DNA of 5,146 nucleotides from positions 1 to 5,146 of the forward strand of contig CAMPUN010000109.1 of NCBI GenBank assembly GCA_946997275.1, given 5' to 3'. The notes beneath the pieces are model-generated. The model saw nothing but the letters and a program-made list of their open reading frames with translations. It was not told the DNA's origin and did not search any database. Below are positions 1 to 5,146 of the stretch, piece by piece. Origin of the DNA: an uncultured Porphyromonas sp. GTDB taxonomy: Bacteria; Bacteroidota; Bacteroidia; Bacteroidales; Porphyromonadaceae. Every line of letters starts with the position of its first letter. Position 1 is the first letter of the stretch. The position numbers and the translations under genes are program-made.

Positions 1-200
1 TCAAGAGCGCCGACTACCTTATTGATATGGGACTCGAGGGCGGACGCAACGGCGGTGAGCTCATCTTCGCAGGCTCGCCTCTAGAGATGGCTCAGTGTCC
101 AGACAAGCAGAGCTACACAGCGCAGTATCTCAAGGAGGAGATGCAGCGCACCCCAACGACTGAATCAGACGAGCAGGCTTCATCGGCCTCTCACTCATAG
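1..200 (+). CDS. uvrA: Excinuclease ABC subunit A (UvrA), C-terminal end, partial
   Basis: This is the last 65 codons and the stop (TAG at 198-200) of a gene that enters from the left edge; the reading frame has full codons from base 3. UvrA is the ATP-dependent damage-recognition subunit of the UvrABC nucleotide excision repair complex and acts on DNA in the cytoplasm. The visible peptide has the typical UvrA ending: [12 protein letters not shown], then [11 protein letters not shown], then [11 protein letters not shown]. This is the end of the second ABC ATPase domain, where family members usually read ADxIIDLGPEGG, GGxIxxxGTP and SxTGxYL. The ATPase motifs and zinc fingers lie upstream, outside the window. 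About 18 Ser/Thr/Glu-rich residues follow the conserved part, a tail that varies between species. The next gene starts 22 bases later on the same strand with no terminator-like hairpin between, so co-transcription is possible. Confidence 0.9.
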   Translation, partial: KSADYLIDMGLEGGRNGGELIFAGSPLEMAQCPDKQSYTAQYLKEEMQRTPTTESDEQASSASHS

Positions 201-222
201 ACACCTATTTATCTACTGGATT

Positions 223-1608
223 ATGGAACAGACAGATCCCAAGAAGCTTTCCAACCGCTATTGCCCCGAAGGCATGAGCGTCGAAGCATGGCAGATAGCC
301 CTTCGCAAGCAGTTTGCCGAGCAAAACGAATTTACCGTCTCGCACCTAGACAACAACCGCATCTGGGGCGACTACATGGTGCAGAGCGGTTCAAATCATT
401 ATCGTGTCGCCTTCCGTGGTGTACGGAGCGACCGCAACTATTGCGCTTGTCTAGACTTTCGCACCAGCGGGCTAGGCACTTGCAAGCACGTCGAGGCGGT
501 CATCAACTACCTCTCGGAGGAGGTCCCTGGCTATCCCTGGGGCACCACACCCTTCCAGCCAGACCGCACCTCTATCTTCATCAGCTACAAGGGCGGACGC
601 ACCATCGAGTGCAGCATAGGCAAGGGCAAAGAGGAACTCTACGCCGACTGGCAGGCACGTTACTTCGAGGGGACGCTCCTTCCCCCGAAGCATTACCACC
701 TCATAGACCAAATAACAGAAGAGGCCAAGGAGCTCTCCAGCACCTTCCAGTGCTACGACGATGTCTACGAGATGATCCGAGCCTATCTCCGTCTGCACAA
801 CTGGCGCGGACTAGTCGCCCGCACACTCCCCGATGGCGAGCTACCGCAACCCTATGCCCAGTCCATCGCTAGCCCAGAGATGCGCCAGACGCTCTACAAG
901 CTTCTGCACCAGAGCTACAGCATCATACCAGCGCCTCATAGCGAGACCATCATAGAGCCTATCATAGCGCTGATGCGCTTCGTCTCGGTCCATGACGCTG
1001 GGCGCATGCTGATTGTGGTGCGCAGTGAGGCGGAGCAAAGCCTTTGGTACACGCTCCTCGACCAGAGAGGCGTCACAGAGGGCGTTACCGTGGCGCTCTC
1101 CTCAGAGGTGAATAGACAAAACACAAGCATCTCAGGAGCCTACAGCCTAGTCTTTGTCGCTTGTGGCGAAAAGCTCAGCAAGTGGACCGATCCCATCTCC
1201 ATTGCGCTCAAGCGACTTGCCATCAAGCATCTCTACATCTCGGTACCGCACCTATCGCTCTTCACGCCCCTGCAGTTCTCCTCTATCACGCAGCACATCG
1301 ACCCCTATTTGCTAGGGCCGACCTACCTCTTTATAGAGGATGCCAAGCAGTTCTTCCCGATGACAGACCTCCCCGAGCGTCTCCCCGAGCGTCTCGAGGG
1401 TTTGGTCACCTTCCTGCCCGATGACCCGACCATCCGCACCTACGAGCCTCAACTGCCGAGCACTCCGAGCAAGGAGCCCGTATGCGACGACGAGGCGCTC
1501 CCCTACCAGCTCCTCCAGGCGCTACGTGACGCCATCGCCGATCCCAAGCGACGCATCCGCCTGCTTGATACGCTAGACTCAATCCTTCAGGAAGAAGAGC
1601 AAGAGTAA
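223..1608 (+). CDS. SWIM zinc-finger protein with a degenerate SNF2-like ATPase lobe
   Basis: A 461-residue cytoplasmic-type protein with no signal peptide or membrane segment. Residues 18-100 resemble the N-terminus of Bacteroidetes SNF2 helicases and include a SWIM finger: C74-A-C76, then C87-K-H89. SWIM fingers bind zinc and usually mediate DNA or protein binding. From about residue 231 the order of elements follows a SNF2 lobe 1, but the catalytic motifs are gone. PHSET (238-242) sits where GLGKT is expected, ACGE (313-316) where DEAH/Q is expected, and VPHL (341-344) where TGTP is expected. Retained scaffold includes W321, KRL (330-332) and DPYLLGP (360-366). Lobe 2 is absent; the protein ends in an acidic Glu-rich tail. 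The ATG at 223 is the first ATG in an open stretch that follows an in-frame stop near 82. The stop is 1 base before the pcrA ATG, implying co-expression. The alignment is from memory of the family; function is unknown. Confidence 0.8.
   Translation: MEQTDPKKLSNRYCPEGMSVEAWQIALRKQFAEQNEFTVSHLDNNRIWGDYMVQSGSNHYRVAFRGVRSDRNYCACLDFRTSGLGTCKHVEAVINYLSEEVPGYPWGTTPFQPDRTSIFISYKGGRTIECSIGKGKEELYADWQARYFEGTLLPPKHYHLIDQITEEAKELSSTFQCYDDVYEMIRAYLRLHNWRGLVARTLPDGELPQPYAQSIASPEMRQTLYKLLHQSYSIIPAPHSETIIEPIIALMRFVSVHDAGRMLIVVRSEAEQSLWYTLLDQRGVTEGVTVALSSEVNRQNTSISGAYSLVFVACGEKLSKWTDPISIALKRLAIKHLYISVPHLSLFTPLQFSSITQHIDPYLLGPTYLFIEDAKQFFPMTDLPERLPERLEGLVTFLPDDPTIRTYEPQLPSTPSKEPVCDDEALPYQLLQALRDAIADPKRRIRLLDTLDSILQEEEQE
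1369..1392 (+). repeat. Two perfect tandem copies of a 12-bp unit
   Basis: The unit CTCCCCGAGCGT occurs twice back to back (1369-1380 and 1381-1392). It is in frame and encodes LPER twice at residues 383-390 of the SWIM protein, just after the region matching the end of SNF2 lobe 1. It looks like a small recent duplication by replication slippage; it does not disturb the frame. Confidence 0.85.
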
Positions 1609-1609
1609 T

Positions 1610-3937
1610 ATGGTAGACCTCACTGCACTCAACGAAGCACAGCGAGCTGCCGTCGTCTATAACGAAGGTCCCGCCCTAGTCATCGCTGGGGCGGGCTCGG
1701 GCAAGACCCGCGTCATCACTTACAAGCTGGCTCACCTCGTAGACCAGGGGTGGAACCCCCAGCGACTCTACGCACTCACCTTTACCAACAAAGCGGCCGG
1801 CGAGATGCGCTCACGTGTCAGCGAAATGCTTGGCGAAGGCATCGCTTATAGGCTTCGCATGGGAACCTTTCACTCCATCTGTGGACGTATCCTACGGCGC
1901 TACGCCCCACTGCTTGGCTACAGCCAGGACTACTCCATCTACGATACCAGTGACACCAAGGCGCTCATACGCAACTGCATCAAGGAGCTAGACCTTAGCG
2001 ACAAGAGCTACACCCCGACGCGTGTACTCAAGCGCATATCCGATGCGAAGAATATGCTCATCTCCCCGCAAGCCTACGCCGCCAATCAGGAGATACGCAA
2101 GTACGATACGATGAATCATGAGGGCGAGCTATACAAGCTCTACAGCCTCTACACGCAGCGCTGCAAGGAGAGCAACTCGATGGACTTCGACGACCTGCTC
2201 TTCCTCCTCAACGTCCTCATACGCGACTTCCCCGAAGCGCACCAAGAGATCAAGGGCGACATAGACTTCCTCCTCATCGACGAGTATCAGGACACCAACA
2301 CCTCGCAGTTTGAGCTAGCCCGTCACCTCGTCGCTGACCACAACCGCATCTTTGCCGTGGGCGACGATGCCCAGAGCATCTACTCCTTCCGAGGGGCGCG
2401 CATTGCCAATATCCTCAGCTTCAAGCAAGCTTTCGCCGGCGCCAAGCTCTTTAAGCTAGAGCAAAACTACCGCTCCACAGGCCATATCGTGAGCAGTGCC
2501 AATGCCCTCATCGAGCACAACCAGCAGCGCATCCCCAAGGAGGTCTACACCGACCTCGGCGAGGGCGAGAAGCTACAGCTCTACCACTACACCTCGTCCG
2601 ACGAGGAGGCGACGCGACTCATCGACATCATCACGCAGCGACACGATGAGGAGGAGATACCGCTCTCTGATCAGACCATCCTCTACCGCACGAACGCACA
2701 GAGCCGTAAGTTCGAGGAAGTCCTTCTCTCAGAGGGCATCCCCTACGTCATCTACGGAGGCATGGCCTTCTACGCGCGTGCCGAGATCAAAGACGCTATA
2801 GCTTACCTCCAGCTTATCATCAACCCGCACAACGAACTGGCGCTCCGCCGAGCCATCGCCTATCCACGCAAAGGCATTGGCGACAAAACCCTCGAGAAGG
2901 TCGCTCTCTATGCGCAACAGCAAAGCCCGCAGCTATCGCTCTATGACGCTCTCTGCGCCGCCATCGACAGTGCCGACCCCGTCGGTCTCAGCCGAGGCGT
3001 ACGCAACAAGATAGCCTCCTTCGTCAATCTCATCGATTCGCTCGCCACAGCTTATCAGCAGTACGCCAAGCTCGAGGAGTGGATCGCACATATACTCCGT
3101 GAGAGTGGCATCGTCGCTGAGCTCACACGCGAAGACACCGTCGAGAGCCAGGCCAAGCTCGACAACCTCAAGGAGTTTGTCAGCAGTGCCTCCGAGTTTG
3201 AGGCGCGCTACCGACAAGACCCGCTCAACCTATTTGCCGAGGAGCCACTAGGCACCGAACTGCTCAGCGCCTTTGCCCAGCAGATCCCCCTCCTGACCAA
3301 CCAAGACCAGGACAATGTTGAGCAGCAGAGCGGAGTCGCCCTACAGGATCGGCTACAGCTCATGACCATCCATGCCGCCAAGGGACTAGAGTTCCCCTAT
3401 GTCTACATCGCTGGTGTAGAGGAAAACCTCCTTCCCTCCTCGCGGAGCCTCGACACCGCCGAAATGGTCGAAGAGGAGCGCCGACTCCTCTACGTCGGCA
3501 TCACACGAGCCCAAAAGCTCTGCACCCTCAGCTATACCAGCATACGGACACGCAACGGTAAGACCGAGCTCATGATCCCCAGCCGCTTCATCGCTGAGCT
3601 ACCACGGGCGCACTACACCCTCCACGAGGAGGCAGCCCCCATCGGGACCAGTGTGCGCAGCTATGCCAACAGCTACCAGCCAACGACCAACAGCCAACGA
3701 CCAACAGCTAACAGCCAACGGCCAACCCCCCAGCAGATGCTTGCGAAGAGTTCGCCCGTCAACGCCCTCGAGAGCCTCGACGGCTACCACGTCGGCGACC
3801 GCGTGCGCCATCCACGTCATGGCGACGGTGAGATAGAGCGCATCGAGAGCGCCATGGGCGGCAAGCTCACCATCCACTTCGACGACGGCAGGACCCGCGA
3901 AGTCCTCATCCGCTACACCCACCTAGACCATATATAA
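1610..3937 (+). CDS. pcrA: UvrD/PcrA-family ATP-dependent 3'-5' DNA helicase
   Basis: A 775-residue superfamily 1A helicase, full length for PcrA/UvrD, which unwinds DNA in excision repair and replication restart and can act on stalled RNA polymerase. All core motifs are present: Q motif (LNEAQ, 7-11), Walker A AGAGSGKT (26-33), motif Ia (TFTNKAAGEM, 57-66), Walker B DEYQD (224-228), motif III GDDAQSIYSFRGA (251-263), motif IV QNYRST (285-290), motif V TIHAAKGLEFPYVYIAG (586-602) and motif VI EEERRLLYVGITRAQ (621-635). A linker (about 661-728) contains a repeat-encoded NSQRPT segment. The C-terminus (729-775, from GDRVRHPRHGDG) matches the Tudor-like domain that in Bacillus PcrA contacts RNA polymerase. 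The ATG lies 1 base after the upstream stop, with only a weak purine-rich stretch before it, so translational coupling is likely. pcrA and uvrD are used interchangeably for this family in Bacteroidetes; Rep is less likely because of the C-terminal domain. Confidence 0.95.
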   Translation: MVDLTALNEAQRAAVVYNEGPALVIAGAGSGKTRVITYKLAHLVDQGWNPQRLYALTFTNKAAGEMRSRVSEMLGEGIAYRLRMGTFHSICGRILRRYAPLLGYSQDYSIYDTSDTKALIRNCIKELDLSDKSYTPTRVLKRISDAKNMLISPQAYAANQEIRKYDTMNHEGELYKLYSLYTQRCKESNSMDFDDLLFLLNVLIRDFPEAHQEIKGDIDFLLIDEYQDTNTSQFELARHLVADHNRIFAVGDDAQSIYSFRGARIANILSFKQAFAGAKLFKLEQNYRSTGHIVSSANALIEHNQQRIPKEVYTDLGEGEKLQLYHYTSSDEEATRLIDIITQRHDEEEIPLSDQTILYRTNAQSRKFEEVLLSEGIPYVIYGGMAFYARAEIKDAIAYLQLIINPHNELALRRAIAYPRKGIGDKTLEKVALYAQQQSPQLSLYDALCAAIDSADPVGLSRGVRNKIASFVNLIDSLATAYQQYAKLEEWIAHILRESGIVAELTREDTVESQAKLDNLKEFVSSASEFEARYRQDPLNLFAEEPLGTELLSAFAQQIPLLTNQDQDNVEQQSGVALQDRLQLMTIHAAKGLEFPYVYIAGVEENLLPSSRSLDTAEMVEEERRLLYVGITRAQKLCTLSYTSIRTRNGKTELMIPSRFIAELPRAHYTLHEEAAPIGTSVRSYANSYQPTTNSQRPTANSQRPTPQQMLAKSSPVNALESLDGYHVGDRVRHPRHGDGEIERIESAMGGKLTIHFDDGRTREVLIRYTHLDHI
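3665..3727 (+). repeat. Nine-unit 7-bp tandem repeat (consensus RCCAACR) inside pcrA
   Basis: Read in sevens from 3665 the units are GCCAACA, GCTACCA, GCCAACG, ACCAACA, GCCAACG, ACCAACA, GCTAACA, GCCAACG and GCCAACC. Two perfect 14-bp copies occupy 3679-3706. Three units make seven codons, so the protein shows a heptapeptide period (NSYQPTT, NSQRPTA, NSQRPTP) at residues 686-706 and just beyond. The tract sits in the linker between the helicase core and the Tudor-like domain. A change of three units would keep the frame; a change of one or two would shift it and remove the C-terminal domain. Confidence 0.88.
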
Positions 3938-3961
3938 GACAAGCCCCACAACAGAGCAAGT

Positions 3962-5146
3962 ATGAATAAGAACCAACTAGCTGCCAAGATCTGGGCATCA
4001 GCCAATAAGATGCGCTCCAAGATAGAGGCCAACGAGTATAAAGACTTCATCCTAGGCTTCATCTTCTACAAGTTTCTCTCAGACAAAGAGCTCACCTATA
4101 TCAAGAGCCAAGAGATGAGTGACGATGAGCTACGTACGATGCTGGACGAAAGCAACGACTACACAAGGGAGTACCTGCAGAGAAACCTCGGTTACTTCAT
4201 CTCCTACGACCATCTCTACTCCACCTGGATAGCACAGGGGAGAGACTTCAGCGTTGCCTCTGTGCGAGACGCCCTCTCAGCCTTCGAGCGTCTTATAGAG
4301 CCTAGTCGCAAGAAGCTCTTCGGGGGCATCTTCGACACGCTACACATGGGGCTTAGTAAGCTAGGTGCTTCAGATGCTGAGCAGAGTAGAGCCATACGAG
4401 ACCTGCTCAACCTCATTCAGGAGATCCCCACCGATGGCCGGCAGGATTACGACGTGCTAGGCTTCGTCTACGAGTACCTCATCAGCAACTTCGCCGCCAA
4501 TGCGGGCAAGAAGGCGGGTGAGTTTTACACGCCCCACGAGGTCTCCGTACTCATGTCTGACATCATCGCCTATCACCTCAGAGAGCATAAGGAGATCAAG
4601 ATCTACGACCCCACCAGTGGTTCAGGCTCCCTACTCATCAACATCGGTAAGTCGGTAGCACGCCACATAGTAGACAAAGACCAAATCATGTACTACGCTC
4701 AGGAGCTCAAGCAAGCTACCTACAACCTCACCCGCATGAACCTCATCATGCGCGGTATCCGCCCCTCCAATATAGAGGTACGCAATGGCGACACACTACG
4801 TGAGGACTGGCCCTACTTTGACGAAGCCGATCCACACGGCACCTATGAGCCGCTCTACGTCGATGCCGTCGTATCCAATCCACCTTACTCACAGCAGTGG
4901 GACCCCACAGACCAAGAGACAGACCCTAGGTACGCAGCCTTTGGGCTAGCTCCCAAGGGTAAGGCGGACTTCGCCTTCCTCCTCCACGACCTCTACCACA
5001 TCAAGCCCGATGGCATCATGACCATCGTCTTGCCACACGGCGTGCTCTACCGTGGCGATAGTGAGCAGCAGATACGCAAGAACCTCATCGAGTACAATCA
5101 CATTGATGCAATCATCGGACTACCCGAAAACATCTTCTTCGGCACC
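3962..5146 (+). CDS. hsdM: Type I restriction-modification DNA methyltransferase subunit M (HsdM), 3' truncated by window edge
   Basis: The first 395 codons of HsdM, open through the right edge. HsdM transfers a methyl group from S-adenosylmethionine to adenine N6 and works with the specificity subunit HsdS; HsdR adds restriction. Residues about 4-150 form the helical HsdM N-terminal domain, starting NQLAAKIWASANKMRSKIE and continuing with DFILGFIFYKFLSDKE. The methylase domain follows: GEFYTP (186-191), the SAM-binding motif DPTSGSGSLL (216-225), AQELK (246-250) and the catalytic motif NPPYS (306-310), all intact. ILPHGVL-like and GLPENIFFGT segments match the family. The start gives the usual MNK-x-QLA N-terminus. 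It begins 24 bases after pcrA with no strong ribosome binding site. Sampled 60-base lines (42, 55 and 48% GC) are lower than in pcrA (55-58%), consistent with acquisition. hsdS and hsdR are not in view, so whether the system is complete cannot be judged. Confidence 0.95.
   Translation, partial: MNKNQLAAKIWASANKMRSKIEANEYKDFILGFIFYKFLSDKELTYIKSQEMSDDELRTMLDESNDYTREYLQRNLGYFISYDHLYSTWIAQGRDFSVASVRDALSAFERLIEPSRKKLFGGIFDTLHMGLSKLGASDAEQSRAIRDLLNLIQEIPTDGRQDYDVLGFVYEYLISNFAANAGKKAGEFYTPHEVSVLMSDIIAYHLREHKEIKIYDPTSGSGSLLINIGKSVARHIVDKDQIMYYAQELKQATYNLTRMNLIMRGIRPSNIEVRNGDTLREDWPYFDEADPHGTYEPLYVDAVVSNPPYSQQWDPTDQETDPRYAAFGLAPKGKADFAFLLHDLYHIKPDGIMTIVLPHGVLYRGDSEQQIRKNLIEYNHIDAIIGLPENIFFGT

Noticed and set aside
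261..872. Open frame of 203 codons on the + strand inside the SWIM gene
   Set aside because: It is rich in Arg, His, Pro and Leu with no domain, and overlaps a gene with a clear SWIM finger in another frame; it is a high-GC shadow.
223..1608. SWIM gene as a frameshifted pseudogene of a full SNF2 helicase
   Set aside because: The frame stays open through the whole lobe-1-like region with matching spacing, and the catalytic motifs are substituted rather than shifted; the downstream DNA is pcrA, not SNF2 lobe 2.
2496..2801. Open frame inside pcrA, + strand
   Set aside because: The product is a low-complexity Ser/Thr/Arg string and the region is helicase coding sequence in the true frame.
3665..3727. 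CRISPR array or phage attachment site
   Set aside because: The units are 7 bp with no spacers, and they lie in frame inside pcrA.
2729..3922. Several reverse-strand open frames across pcrA (2729-2923, 2933-3217, 3599-3922)
   Set aside because: All are antisense to well-conserved helicase sequence and have no recognisable motif or start signal.
3929..3937. TATATAA-like string at the end of pcrA as a promoter -10 for hsdM
   Set aside because: It overlaps the last codons of pcrA, has no convincing upstream element, and does not fit the TAnnTTTG -7 element known for Bacteroidetes promoters.
4216..4416. Reverse-strand open frame inside hsdM
   Set aside because: It is antisense to the conserved HsdM N-terminal region and has no recognisable content.

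Overview
The window holds four protein genes, all on the + strand and packed end to end: the 3' end of uvrA (to base 200), a SWIM-zinc-finger protein (223-1608), a UvrD/PcrA-type DNA helicase (1610-3937), and the first 395 codons of a type I restriction-modification methyltransferase, hsdM (from 3962 through the right edge). The gaps are 22, 1 and 24 bases. I see no RNA gene, insertion sequence, CRISPR array, attachment site or clear terminator, and no stretch over 300 bases lacks a gene.

The organism is probably a Bacteroidales bacterium, perhaps a Porphyromonas-like one with moderately high GC. This is inferred from three things: none of the three visible starts has a strong Shine-Dalgarno sequence, the SWIM protein's N-terminus resembles the N-terminal region of Bacteroidetes SNF2 helicases as I recall them, and the coding sequence is near 55-58% GC in sampled pcrA lines. 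No marker gene proves the genus.

uvrA and pcrA belong to DNA repair and helicase functions: UvrA recognises damage, and PcrA/UvrD unwinds DNA and can work at stalled RNA polymerase. The gene between them is the most interesting item. It keeps the SWIM finger (C74, C76, C87, H89) and most of the layout of a SNF2 ATPase lobe 1, but the places where Walker A, DEAH/Q and the TGTP motif should be are all replaced, and lobe 2 is absent. It reads as an intact open frame, so I interpret it as a retained 'pseudo-helicase', possibly an adaptor for DNA or protein binding in the same repair context.

pcrA carries nine 7-bp units in the linker between the helicase core and its C-terminal Tudor-like domain, a possible source of length or frame variation. 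hsdM follows pcrA by 24 bases and has lower sampled GC, which fits an R-M module joined to the end of a housekeeping gene cluster. Its partners hsdS and hsdR would lie beyond the right edge.
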